In this document: piece by piece, positions 1-8,456 of the stretch | Layout of the letters: each line of letters begins with the position of its first letter | Numbering within the stretch: the stretch's first letter is position 1 | NCBI RefSeq assembly: GCF_001905665.1 | Contig: NZ_LIVX01000006.1 | Coordinates: 62,001-126,000, forward strand | Reading direction: 5' to 3' | Length of the DNA stretch: 64,000 bases | Source: Streptomyces sp. CB02261 | GTDB taxonomy: Bacteria; Actinomycetota; Actinomycetes; Streptomycetales; Streptomycetaceae | Notes under the pieces: generated by a model | Told to the model about the DNA's origin: nothing | Databases searched by the model: none | What the model saw: the letters and a program-made list of their open reading frames with translations, nothing else | Made by a program: the position numbers and the translations under genes

Positions 1-1
1 G

Positions 2-864
2 ATCGCCCGGATGGAGCCGGACCCGTACCTGAAGCAGGCGTACGAGTTCGGTGTGCTGGAGGACTTCGATCACTTGTACCGGTACGCCAACCTGTACGAG
101 ATGATCGAGCACCGCAAGGCGGAGTCGATCGTCGACGGGCTGACCGAGGTGATGCGGGGCCGTCCGACGAAGTTCCACCACCGCAACCCTGTCGACAACG
201 TCCGTGACGCGTACAAGAAGGACGCGACCGGCCCGCTGTCGAAGCTGCACGCCCTGACGGTCATGTCGGCCGAGCAGCAGACGATGAATTTCTACATGAA
301 CACCGGTCCCACCTATATGGAGCCCATCGCGCGGCAGCTCTACCAGGAGATCGGCCTCATCGAGGAAGAGCACGTCACCCATTACGAGTCGCTGGTCGAC
401 CCGGGCGAGACGTGGTGGGAGCAGCTGGTCAACCACGAGTACAACGAGTGCTACCTCTATTACTCCTTCATGAGCAGGAGAGCGATCCCAAGGTCAAGGG
501 GATCTGGGAGCTGCACCTGAACATGGAGCTGGAGCACCTGCGCATCGCCTGTGACCTGATGCGCCGGCACGACGGCCGCGATCCGGAGTCGGTGCTCGCG
601 CCGGAACTGCCCGACGTGCTGACCTTCGAACCGAACAAGGCGTACGTGCGGGAGCTGCTGGACACCCAGATGGATCTCACCACTCTGGGCGCCGGGTACG
701 TCCGTGAGGCGCACGAGCGATTCGAGGAGATGCAGCAGCAGATCCACGGGGGCGAGGAGCCGCCCAGCGAGCGTGTGATGGCCGAGCACGACGCGATGTT
801 CGGCCGGGAGTACCGGGTCGAGACCGAGGGCAAGCACCCCGATCCCGCGATGCGCGAGAAGTGA
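2..864 (+). pseudogene. Ferritin-like protein, frameshifted, 5' end outside window
   Basis: The reading frame is open from the window edge and encodes a helical protein through about base 475. It then runs into a short non-homologous tail ending at 520. The natural continuation (QESDPKVKGIWELHLN) lies in a neighbouring frame and runs to a TGA at 862-864, so one base appears to be missing at about 470-477. Glu/His motifs typical of ferritin-like diiron carboxylate proteins are visible in both parts (EEEHVTHYE before the shift, MELEHLRIA after it). The most likely role is a ferritin-like oxidation-stress protein. It lies 11 bases upstream of a hemerythrin gene, and the two probably formed one stress operon. 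A sequencing error would look the same as a true mutation. Confidence 0.7.
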
Positions 865-875
865 GGGATGCGGCC

Positions 876-1475
876 ATGTCGGAACTGAAGACCCCACAAG
901 CAGGCGACGATCACGACGCCGACGACAACGTGGTGGCGCTGCTGATGCGTCAGCACGGGGATATCCGCAACCTCTTCGACGAGGTCGAGTCGGGATCCGG
1001 TGACGAGCGCCGCGACGCCTTCCGGCGCCTGGTGCGTCTGCTGGCCGTGCACGAGACCGCGGAGGAGGAGGTCGTCCACCCCTACGCCCGGCGTGCCCTC
1101 TCGGGCGGTGCCCAGGTCGTCGACGACCGTCTTGCCGAGGAGAAGGCGGCCAAGGAGAGTCTGGCGACGCTCGATGACCTCGACACCGACGACCCGACGT
1201 TCATGCCGCGGTTCTTGAAGCTGCGCAAGGACGTGCAGGAACATGCCCGTGCTGAGGAACGCTACGAGTTCATCCACATCCGCCGCAGTACCGACGCGGT
1301 GAACCTGGCGGCGATGGCCGCGGCCGTCAAAGCCGCTGAGGCCATCGCCCCGACCCGGCCGCACCCTGGGGTGGAATCGGCTGCCGCCAACGTGGTGCTG
1401 GGTCCGGTCGCCGCGGTCATCGACCGGACCAGGGACGCCGTACGCAAGGCTCTGGACCAGGACGGCTCCAGCTGA
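876..1475 (+). CDS. Hemerythrin HHE-domain protein
   Basis: This 199-residue protein has a four-helix hemerythrin-like domain in its first 130 residues. Metal-ligand candidates are the His in RQHGDIR, the HETAEEEVVHPYA motif with two histidines and glutamates, and a later EHARAEE. Such domains bind a diiron or oxo-iron centre and sense or scavenge oxygen, nitric oxide or oxidants. The C-terminal 70 residues are Ala-rich and helical, as in other actinobacterial members. The ATG at 876 is preferred over the GTG at 861 because GAGGG sits seven bases upstream of it and the upstream gene stops at 864. It follows the ferritin-like gene closely on the same strand. Confidence 0.85.
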   Translation: MSELKTPQAGDDHDADDNVVALLMRQHGDIRNLFDEVESGSGDERRDAFRRLVRLLAVHETAEEEVVHPYARRALSGGAQVVDDRLAEEKAAKESLATLDDLDTDDPTFMPRFLKLRKDVQEHARAEERYEFIHIRRSTDAVNLAAMAAAVKAAEAIAPTRPHPGVESAAANVVLGPVAAVIDRTRDAVRKALDQDGSS

Positions 1476-1607
1476 ACGGGCGCGGGCGATCGTCGGCCTG
1501 TCTGCGCCCGGACCCCGTCGGCGCGGGCTCGGCGGCTGCCTCCGCCCCCGCCGCCTGAGGGGCCTCGACCTTTCGCCGGCGTCTCTTCGTGAGCCGGGAG
1601 TGGAGTG

Positions 1608-2177
1608 TCATGTCATGAAGGGGCTCACGGAGCGTGCTCGCTCCCACATGCCGGTGACCTGCTGGTGGGCACGCTGCTGTTCGCCGTGGAGGGCGTTGAG
1701 GACCACCAGGCCCCCGGTGAGTGCCGGGACCGCCCACTGGGCCCAGGTCAGCTGCCTGCGGGCCTTGTAGAGGTCGATGGGGTGCTCGTTCGCCTTCTCG
1801 GCGTCGTCCGGGTCGGTGGACGCGGCCAGCTCGACTTTCTTGCCCAGGACGCGGGCGTAGGCGGTGGCGGCCAGGGCCGCGGCGGTGAGGACCGTCTTGG
1901 CCGTGGTGGAGGCGGCCACGCCCTGCTGGGTGGCGACGCGGTGGGCGTTGAAGGCCAGCAGTCCGCCGCCGCCGAACAGGTGCGCGCCGATGGCGGCGGC
2001 GTTGACCGGCGTCCACTTGGCCCAGCCGGCGGACGCGATCCGGTCCGTGGCCGTGTCGGTACCGCCTTCGTCCTTGGCGGCGCCGTTGAGGCCGATCGCG
2101 CCCATCAGCGAGCCGCCGAACCAGGCGGCCAGGCCGACATCGTGCAGGCTGCGGATGAGCGTGTTGCGTTCGGACAT
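1608..2177 (-). CDS. Small multi-pass membrane protein
   Basis: The protein has 189 residues and about four hydrophobic segments (an early GLAAWFGGSLMGAIGL, then AAAIGAHLFGGGGLLAF, an Ala-rich helix, and a C-terminal VPALTGGLVVLNAL). I do not recognise a characterised family, but proteins of this type are common in Streptomyces stress clusters. The start is set by AGGAG seven bases upstream of the ATG at 2177; the longer reading frame upstream lacks a ribosome binding site. It is convergent with the hemerythrin gene and shares orientation with the SPW gene behind it. Confidence 0.7.
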   Translation of the reverse strand: MSERNTLIRSLHDVGLAAWFGGSLMGAIGLNGAAKDEGGTDTATDRIASAGWAKWTPVNAAAIGAHLFGGGGLLAFNAHRVATQQGVAASTTAKTVLTAAALAATAYARVLGKKVELAASTDPDDAEKANEHPIDLYKARRQLTWAQWAVPALTGGLVVLNALHGEQQRAHQQVTGMWERARSVSPFMT

Positions 2178-2352
2178 CACAGTGCTCCTGTAAGGGGTGG
2201 GGTGGATGTGGCCGGCGAAGATCCTTGGGGAGGCCGATGGGGATGGTCGGTGAAGCGACCGAGCACTGTTCACCCTCGCCGTATTCCGGCGGGGCCGCCA
2301 TTACGGCTGGCCCGAACGATTCTTCCCAAGGATCTCGCCGTGCGGGATCAGG

Positions 2353-2826
2353 TCAGCGCTCGTCGGCCGTGGAGCGGCGGTTGCGGGCACCGTGGCGCTT
2401 GTCTGCGCGGTCGCGGGCCGCGAAGGCGGCGGCGAGGGCGAGGAGGGTGGCGACGGCGCCGGTGATGAGGTTGCTGGTGATGGAGCGGGTGTGAGCGACG
2501 TCCCCGGCGACGACCCAGGGGGCGACACAGGTCCAGACGCCGATGGCGGCGGCGGCCCAGGCCATGGAGTGGGTGCGTTCGTAGGAGTTTCCGAGGCCGC
2601 CGAGCATCAGCATGTAGGCGATGCCGGCGATGAGGTTGGTGACAGCAAGGGTGGTGAAGCCGTTGAAGCCGGCTATCCACGGGGACGCGGCGAGATAGAG
2701 ACCGGTGATCAGGGCCAGGGCCTCGATCATCTGGGCCCGCGGAGTGGCGGCGGCACGGTCGTGCCGGGCCCGCAGCTCCACCAGGTCGGGATGCTCGTCG
2801 ATGGGTGCGCGATGAGTGGTCGCCAT
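2353..2826 (-). CDS. SPW-repeat membrane protein
   Basis: This 157-residue integral membrane protein has four hydrophobic helices arranged as two SPW-type repeats. The first repeat shows SPWIAGF and the second APWVVAG, the signature after which the family is named. A short soluble N-terminus (MATTHRAPIDEHPDLVEL) precedes helix one and a basic tail closes the protein. The role is unknown; members are common in actinobacteria. GGAGG lies five bases upstream of the ATG at 2826. The upstream sequence contains a sigma-B-like promoter candidate. It is divergent from a second four-helix protein with a related motif. Confidence 0.85.
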   Translation of the reverse strand: MATTHRAPIDEHPDLVELRARHDRAAATPRAQMIEALALITGLYLAASPWIAGFNGFTTLAVTNLIAGIAYMLMLGGLGNSYERTHSMAWAAAAIGVWTCVAPWVVAGDVAHTRSITSNLITGAVATLLALAAAFAARDRADKRHGARNRRSTADER

Positions 2827-2860
2827 GATGACCTCCAGAGAAGGATTGGTCGACGGGCCC

Positions 2861-2883
2861 CTACCCATAAAATGGAGATAAAC
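2861..2883 (-). promoter_or_regulatory. Candidate sigma-B-type promoter of the SPW gene
   Basis: On the minus strand a GTTT element is followed, after 13 bases, by GGGTAG. This resembles the Streptomyces sigma-B stress promoter pattern (GNNT, 14-16 bases, GGGTAC/T) with a spacer one base short. It sits about 35 bases ahead of the SPW start in an unusually AT-rich stretch that also repeats CCCATAAAA. The remaining 2884-3128 region is the divergent upstream region and shows no gene. Confidence 0.3.
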
Positions 2884-3128
2884 ATACACATCCCATAAAA
2901 AGCCGGGCTGAACCGGTACGGAGCGGTCGGACTCGCTGCCCCGCGACCACGCGCGGTATCGCACCCGGCTGCCGCCTCACGGGCAGAAGCGTACGTATGC
3001 CCGATATGCAGGTATACGTGGATGGGTAATCCCTGAGTCGATTTGGTCGGTGGCTCCGGTTCGGCGTCCACGCCCCGCGCGTCCGGGCGGGGACGCCGGA
3101 TGGGCCGTAGCACGAGGAGATGAGGGGC

Positions 3129-3560
3129 ATGGTGATGCACATCGATCGAGGACTCACTCCGCGAGTCTCGGATCCCGCGCATGTGCTGCGGCAGGGGGCA
3201 CACGATCAGATACTGAGCGTGCTGATGCTCGTTGTGGGAGTGCTGCTCTTGGCGGTGCCGATGGCCACGCAGGTGGGGACGAAGGACGCCCAGGTGAATG
3301 AGCTGGTGGTCGGGCTCATCGTCACGTTCACCGCAGGCATGCGCCTGTACCGTGGCGCGGGTGTGCGTTCGGACGCCGTCGTGGGGGTTGCGGGCGTGTG
3401 GCTGATCGTTTCGCCGTTCCTCCTCGACGCTCAGAACACCGGCATCCATACCGCGGACCGCGTGCTCAGCTTCGCGGCCGGCAGCGTACTGGTCGCCCTG
3501 AGCGCGGTGTCCATGCTGGTGTGGCGCCTGGACCGCAAACGGACCAGGACCAGGGGCTAG
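3129..3560 (+). CDS. Four-helix membrane protein with SPW-like motif
   Basis: The protein has about 143 residues and four predicted transmembrane helices. The third ends in GVWLIVSPFLLD, which resembles the SPW signature of the divergent neighbour. A basic tail (RLDRKRTRTRG) follows helix four. The function is unknown; it is probably a paralogue of the SPW protein at 2353-2826. The start is uncertain among ATGs at 3120, 3129 and 3135. GAGGAG at 3114-3119 suits 3129, while AGGGG at 3123-3127 suits 3135. Its stop overlaps the stop of the convergent gene by two to three bases. Confidence 0.7.
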   Translation: MVMHIDRGLTPRVSDPAHVLRQGAHDQILSVLMLVVGVLLLAVPMATQVGTKDAQVNELVVGLIVTFTAGMRLYRGAGVRSDAVVGVAGVWLIVSPFLLDAQNTGIHTADRVLSFAAGSVLVALSAVSMLVWRLDRKRTRTRG

Positions 3561-3985
3561 TCGGTGACTCTCAGCGCGACCGCCAGGACGACCGTCATGC
3601 CGGCGGCCAGGCTGATCACCGTGGCCACGAGGCGCCGTCGTAGCCGGGCGTAGCGGTCGCCGTACTGCGCGCTCAGCCCCTCCGCGCGCGCGACGCAGGC
3701 CCGGAACATCGCACGGCGCATGGCGAGATGCTCCCGCGCGAACTCACGGGCGACGTCCGACTTCTCTTGTGGCCCCATCCAGGTGAACCGGCAGGCGAAA
3801 GCGGCGCCGGCCTCATCGGCTTCCGTCCTGGCCTGGTGCGCGAGCAGGTACCCCTCGACCCGAGCGATGCCCGCCTCGGCCTCGGACGCCAGGGCACGCG
3901 CGTCTGCGCCCGCGGCCCTCCCTCGGGGGTCGCGACGTCGCTCGATGGGTGAGCCCTTCGGGTGCGGACGGCTGGGCAGGCTCAT
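3557..3985 (-). CDS. Hypothetical protein coupled to ctaD, C-terminal membrane anchor
   Basis: This 142-residue protein is mostly helical and charged (Ala/Glu/Arg-rich, residues 25-115), with one hydrophobic helix at the C-terminus (VATVISLAAGMTVVLAVAL). Its ATG overlaps the ctaD stop codon as ATGA, so translation is probably coupled to the oxidase subunit. I do not recognise a family. Its position suggests a small membrane-attached accessory of the oxidase, but that rests only on context. The codon use matches its neighbours. Confidence 0.65.
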   Translation of the reverse strand: MSLPSRPHPKGSPIERRRDPRGRAAGADARALASEAEAGIARVEGYLLAHQARTEADEAGAAFACRFTWMGPQEKSDVAREFAREHLAMRRAMFRACVARAEGLSAQYGDRYARLRRRLVATVISLAAGMTVVLAVALRVTD

Positions 3986-5697
3986 TCTCCCGGGCCCCTG
4001 GCGGAGCCGACGTCGTCGATCACATCGCGCTTGCCATGGCCCGATTTGCCGGCGTCCAGCGCGGCCACGCCGGGAAAGTTCAGGTCGAAGGCCGGCGATT
4101 CGGAGCGGATCTTCGGCAGGGTGAGGAAGTTGTGCCGGGGCGGCGGGCAGGAGGTGGCCCACTCGAGGGAGCGGCCGAAGCCCCAGGGGTCGTCGACGGT
4201 GACCCTGGGGGCCGTCTTGGCCGTCTTCCACACGTTGTAGAAGAACGGCAGGGTGGACATGCCCAGGAGAAAGGCACCGATGGAGGAAACGGTGTTCAGA
4301 GCGGTGAACCCGTCGGCTTCGAGGTAGTCGGCATATCGGCGGGGCATGCCCTCGGCGCCCAGCCAGTGCTGGACGAGGAAGGTGGCGTGGAAGCCGACGA
4401 AGAGCGTCCAGAAGTGCATCTTGCCCAGGCGTTCGTCGAGCATCGTGCCGGTCATCTTCGGCCACCAGAAGTAGAACCCGGCGAACGTCGCGAAGACGAC
4501 GGTGCCGAAGACGACGTAGTGGAAGTGGGCGACGACGAAGTACGAGTCGGTGACATGGAAGTCCATGGGCGGCGAGGCGAGGATGATGCCGGTCAGCCCG
4601 CCGAAGAGGAAGGTGACCAGGAATCCGATGGACCACAGCATCGGGGTCTCGAAGGAGAGGGAGCCCTTCCACATGGTGCCGATCCAGTTGAAGAACTTCA
4701 CGCCCGTGGGTACGGCGATGAGGAACGTCATGAACGAGAAGAACGGCAGCAGCACCGCTCCCGTGGCGAACATGTGGTGGGCCCAGACGGTGACCGAGAG
4801 ACCTGCGATCGCGATCGTCGCGGCGATCAGGCCGATGTAGCCGAAAATCGGCTTACGGGAGAACACCGGGAGGATCTCGCTCACGATTCCGAAGAACGGC
4901 AGGGCGATGATGTAGACCTCGGGATGGCCGAAGAACCAGAACAGGTGCTGCCACAGCAGGGCTCCACCATTCTCCGGATCGAAGACGTGGGCGCCGAACT
5001 GGCGGTCTGCTTCCAGCACCAGGAGGGCGGCGGCCAGGACCGGGAAGGCCAGCAGAACGAGAACCGAGGTGAGCAGAACGTTCCAGGTGAAGATCGGCAT
5101 CCGGAACATCGTCATGCCCGGCGCCCGCATGCAGATGATCGTCGTGATGAAGTTGACGGCACCCAGGATCGTCCCGAAACCGCCGAGCGCCAGCCCCATG
5201 ATCCACATGTCACCCCCCACATAGGGGGTGCGCTCCCCGCCGCTGAGCGGCGTGTAGGCGGTCCAGCCGAAGTCCGCCGTTCCCTGCGTCGTGAAGATTC
5301 CCGCGAACGCGATGAGGCCCCCGAAGAGGAAGAGCCAGTACGAGAGCATGTTCAGCCGGGGAAAGGCGACGTCGGGCGATCCGATCTGCAGAGGCATGAT
5401 CGCATTGGCGAATCCGGCGAAGGTCGGCGTCGCGAACAGCAGCAGCATCACCGTCCCATGCAGGGTGAACGCCTGGTTGTACTGCTCGGGCGAAATGATC
5501 TGGATGCCGGGCCGAGCCAGTTCCGCCCGGATCAGCAGAGCCAGCAGGCCGCCCAGCAGGAAGAACACGAACGACGTGATCAGATACAGATGACCGATCT
5601 TCTTGTGATCGGTCGTCGTCACCCACGCCACGACCACGGAACCGAAGCTCCTGCCCGGCACGGGAATGGGAGTGACCGGCTCAGTCGAAGTCGCCAT
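3982..5697 (-). CDS. ctaD: Cytochrome c oxidase subunit I
   Basis: The 571-residue protein is full length for aa3-type oxidase subunit I, with about twelve transmembrane helices. Visible motifs are WVTTTDHKKIGHLY at the N-terminus, FTLHGTVML with a haem ligand, the HPEVYIIALP motif carrying the CuB histidine and cross-linked tyrosine, WAHHMFATG with the two further CuB histidines, and VAHFHYVVFG with haem ligands. It catalyses oxygen reduction and proton pumping in the cytoplasmic membrane. AGGAGGG lies five bases before the ATG. No genes for subunit II, subunit III or the cytochrome bc1 complex are nearby, so this is probably a second, orphan copy that assembles with subunits encoded elsewhere. 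It is followed by the ATGA-coupled small gene. Confidence 0.97.
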   Translation of the reverse strand: MATSTEPVTPIPVPGRSFGSVVVAWVTTTDHKKIGHLYLITSFVFFLLGGLLALLIRAELARPGIQIISPEQYNQAFTLHGTVMLLLFATPTFAGFANAIMPLQIGSPDVAFPRLNMLSYWLFLFGGLIAFAGIFTTQGTADFGWTAYTPLSGGERTPYVGGDMWIMGLALGGFGTILGAVNFITTIICMRAPGMTMFRMPIFTWNVLLTSVLVLLAFPVLAAALLVLEADRQFGAHVFDPENGGALLWQHLFWFFGHPEVYIIALPFFGIVSEILPVFSRKPIFGYIGLIAATIAIAGLSVTVWAHHMFATGAVLLPFFSFMTFLIAVPTGVKFFNWIGTMWKGSLSFETPMLWSIGFLVTFLFGGLTGIILASPPMDFHVTDSYFVVAHFHYVVFGTVVFATFAGFYFWWPKMTGTMLDERLGKMHFWTLFVGFHATFLVQHWLGAEGMPRRYADYLEADGFTALNTVSSIGAFLLGMSTLPFFYNVWKTAKTAPRVTVDDPWGFGRSLEWATSCPPPRHNFLTLPKIRSESPAFDLNFPGVAALDAGKSGHGKRDVIDDVGSARGPGE

Positions 5698-5859
5698 GAC
5701 AACCCTCCTGCATAACGCCGGATGCGCGGCAGGCCCGGCACCCGCCTTCTTGTCTACTCGCAGGAAATACCGGCAAGGCCTGCGCATCGCGGATACGCAA
5801 GAGTGATACTCCCCGAATGGCGCTGACCAGCCGTCAACCGCCGTGCAGAATCGGCGACG

Positions 5860-5975
5860 CCTGCCGATGCGCGCATGGCATCGTCCTGTGGCCCGTCACC
5901 GGGAATCGCCAGCACGGCGGCGAGTGCGACTTCGACCAGATCGCCGCCGTAGTACATGATCAGTGGCCTGCCGGG
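5860..5975 (-). pseudogene. Possible remnant of a CtaG-type oxidase assembly protein
   Basis: A minus-strand frame reads LIMYYGGDLVEVALAAVLAI, which resembles the last transmembrane helix of actinobacterial CaaIII/CtaG oxidase-assembly proteins. The upstream frame is scrambled and no start or N-terminal helices can be found. The fragment lies just upstream of ctaD on the same strand, which suits an old ctaG. The match is short, so the call is tentative. Confidence 0.3.
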
Positions 5976-6442
5976 CGCCCACGCGGGGCTGACGGTCGGA
6001 CGCCGGGCGCGGCATCTCGCCGGCCGACGTGCCCTCCGCCGGCGTGAAGCAGGAGGGATCGGGAGCCAGGGTCGTGGGCCTTCCTGAAGGACGGCGTCCA
6101 TAGGGAACACGAAGGCGTTCAAGGAAAGCGGTCGCCGCCACGCTGGCCCACCGGGGAGTGACCGTCCGTCCGGGTACGGTCGCCGACACCGTCGAGCGGA
6201 ACATCCGCACCGTAGCCGAGTGGCTCGGTATTCAGGAGGAGCGGCGCGCGATTCAGGAGACTCTGCCTGGCGGTATGTCCCAGCGTCGGCCGCACGTCGT
6301 CGAAGAAGCGACAGTCGCCGGCGAACGTGGGGCGCAGTCCGGTGCACTCCTCGGCGGTGACCCGGCGGGTTTCGGGCTACTCGCTCATTTGTGACTGTGT
6401 CAACGACGGTCATCCTTCAACCGGCGTCACTGGCCCACAGGC

Positions 6443-6479
6443 TGAACGGCCCGCACCGTCACCCGGTGCGGGCCGTTCA
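6443..6479. terminator. Perfect 16-bp hairpin
   Basis: The arms 6443-6458 and 6464-6479 are perfectly complementary (TGAACGGCCCGCACCG and its complement) with a five-base loop. No T-run follows, as is usual for Streptomyces terminators. The gene it served appears to be lost. Confidence 0.6.
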
Positions 6480-6681
6480 TCCACCCGAGAGCCTGCCGGA
6501 AGGGGGAGTACGGCAGACCCTGCATATCCAGAGCGGTCCCATGCGCTCCATCCCCGCATGCCCCCGATCTCACGACCTACACCCAACCTTCCGACCGAAC
6601 AGCCCGGACAGCCGGGTCGGGCGTGCCAGGGGGCCGGGAACGCATTGCGCCCCCGCACCGAGGCACGGGGGCACACAGGGT

Positions 6682-6906
6682 GAGGGTGATCTCGTCGCCC
6701 GCGACAAGGCCGGTGTCCTCTGGTACTACGAGGGCTCTGGGAACCCGGCCGCGCCGTTCACGTCTCGCGTTCGGGTCGGCGACGGCTGGAACACGTGCAC
6801 CGCCATCGTCGGCCAGGGGGCAGTGGCTACAACGCCGTGGCACGTGACACCAGCGGCGTGCTCCGGTCGTACGGGTACGCGTTCGAGAAGCGCTGGTTCT
6901 TGATCG
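6682..6906 (+). pseudogene. Fragment of a secreted FG-GAP/VCBS-repeat protein
   Basis: Two FG-GAP-like repeat pieces are readable in different frames. The first is EGDLVARDKAGVLWYYEGSG followed by VRVGDGWN; the second is YNAVARDTSGVLRSYGYAFE. They match the repeat style of the large FG-GAP gene at 53635-55986. A frame change at about base 6820-6830 separates them, and there is no start or signal peptide. It is followed by a 12-bp inverted repeat (6910-6921 and 6957-6968). This is a decayed, truncated copy of a secreted repeat protein. Confidence 0.6.
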
Positions 6907-7065
6907 CGGCGAAGACCTCCGGGTGCCGTGGGGGTGCACGGGCGCCACACCACATACGGAGGTCTTCGTGTCCCACCCTGATGGCCACGGCAGGTCGGGG
7001 CGCCCAGAGTGCGGGGATCAGGGTCCGTGGATCGGTTGTCAGAGGCCTGTGTCAGAGTCTGTTGC

Positions 7066-7983
7066 ATGCTCGAGATCGTGGTGAAGACGGAGAACGGGGA
7101 GCGGCACGTCCGTGTGTCCGCAGAGGAGTTGGCCGGGCTCGTCCGGCGCATCGGCGATGAAGGGGACCGTTTCCTGGTGGTCCAGCGGATACCGGACCTG
7201 CCCGATGTCTTTGCCCAGGTCTGGCACAAGACGGGTGGCGACTACACGCTGGAGCACCGGGACGGTGCTGCCACCCGCCACTTCCAGGTGATGACCGGCG
7301 GCCCTGAGGCCGTGATCGCGGCAATGGCCGGCTGGGCGCGCCAGGAGGCAGGCTGGGACACCGGGCTTGACTGGTCGCTACTGGACATGGGCCCCGCCCG
7401 CGAAGTGCCGCCGCTCGACCTCGACGCGCGCGAAGCCGAGGAGTTGGAACGGCGCGTCCGGGAGGTGCTGGCAGGCGGCTACGCCTCCCGCGGCGAACTG
7501 ACCGAGATCGCGGAACATTACCTGGTCACCGAGGACCGCCGGCCGGTCACGCGTGAGCAGGCCGAGGCGCTGGTCGACAGGCTGTGGCTGGAGCGGGTCG
7601 AGGAGCAGTCGAGCTGGCGGGGCGAGACGGACCCCGAACGCCTCACTCGCGCGTTCGAGAGCCTGCGGGAGGCCGGCATCACCGCTCGCGAGAACTTCGC
7701 CTGCTGCCGCACCTGTGGCGAGTCGGAGATCGGCGGCGAGGGCGGGCCCGACGCCCGCGGCTTCGTCTACTTCCACACCCAGTGCACGGACTCCGCCGCC
7801 GCTGGCAAGGGACTGATGCTCCTGTACGGCGGCTTCGACGGCTCACCCGAGACGACGACGGCCATCGGCCGCGAGGTCGTGGCCGCCCTCGAAGCAGCCG
7901 GCCTTCCCACCGAGTGGGACCGGAGTCCCGACCGAGCCATCACCATCACCCCTCTGGACTGGCGCCGCCGCCTGGTCGGCTAG
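7066..7983 (+). CDS. DUF6891-domain protein
   Basis: This 305-residue soluble protein has two parts. The N-terminal 100 residues look like a compact alpha/beta domain (LEIVVKTENGERHVRVSAEE). The C-terminal 170 residues carry the DUF6891 pattern: FACCRTCGESEI with paired cysteines, RGFVYFHTQ, LMLLYGGFD, and AIGREVVAALEAAGLPTEWD near the end. The biochemical role is unknown. The ATG at 7066 begins the recognisable domain; no clear ribosome binding site precedes it, so the start could be leaderless. It stands alone between debris. Confidence 0.8.
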   Translation: MLEIVVKTENGERHVRVSAEELAGLVRRIGDEGDRFLVVQRIPDLPDVFAQVWHKTGGDYTLEHRDGAATRHFQVMTGGPEAVIAAMAGWARQEAGWDTGLDWSLLDMGPAREVPPLDLDAREAEELERRVREVLAGGYASRGELTEIAEHYLVTEDRRPVTREQAEALVDRLWLERVEEQSSWRGETDPERLTRAFESLREAGITARENFACCRTCGESEIGGEGGPDARGFVYFHTQCTDSAAAGKGLMLLYGGFDGSPETTTAIGREVVAALEAAGLPTEWDRSPDRAITITPLDWRRRLVG

Positions 7984-8089
7984 GGACTGAGCCTTTCCAA
8001 CCTGTCCGGGGCTCAGGGGCGGCGTGATAGAACGACGAAGCTCCTGGTCGATGGGTGACGACCAAGATCAGCCTTCGCTGCCGAGGAGC

Positions 8090-8310
8090 TTCGCGTGCTT
8101 GTCCACTCATCAGGACTGGGCCTGTCCGCTTCCGCGCTGCGGCTGCTGCGGCGGGAGCTGGCCGCTCGGCGGCGACGATCGGTACCCGCCGGCGGCGGCT
8201 CGCCTGCGGCCACCAGGCGCTGCTGCCTGGCTGTGCTTGGGTCCCGGCTGGCTGCGGGGTGGGCCTCGACGCGATGGGCCCGTTCTTCTTGCCCGGGTAT
8301 GCCGACAGGA
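8090..8310 (+). pseudogene. Remnant of an IS5-type transposase N-terminus
   Basis: One frame reads VLVHSSGLGLSASALRLLRR then ELAARRRR. A second frame continues IGTRRRRLACGHQALL. Together they resemble the conserved start of actinobacterial DDE_Tnp_4 transposases (LS..TL..L...L.ARRR..GTRWRRL..G.QALL). A frame change near base 8180 and loss of everything downstream show that it is dead. The rest of 7984-8456 holds no recognisable gene. Confidence 0.45.
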
Positions 8311-8456
8311 CGTAGCCGGTGGCGGAGAAGTTGGACAGGCTGAAGAGTTCCATCAGCCGGACGGGGTGCGGCGCTGTGACGCGCCTCGTCGACGATTCGG
8401 TCCACGCGCAGGCGGCCGACTTGCTGGCAGACCGACACGCTGGCAGCGCCCGCCCG

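Larger units (their letters stand above)
5698..6681. other. Region without an intact gene
   Basis: No complete gene is convincing here. The frames that are open have random-looking Arg/Pro-rich composition. Two things stand out: a short minus-strand fragment resembling the end of a CtaG protein, and a perfect hairpin at 6443-6479. The region probably consists of decayed genes upstream of ctaD. Confidence 0.5.

Noticed and set aside
3949..5715. Long plus-strand frame of 588 residues opposite ctaD
   Set aside because: It is the antisense of a clear oxidase gene, and its Gly/Glu/Arg-rich composition is typical of shadows in high-GC DNA.
5754..6413. 219-residue minus-strand frame
   Set aside because: Arg/Pro/Ala-rich noise apart from a short CtaG-like end; no start signal. 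Only the end was kept as a tentative remnant.
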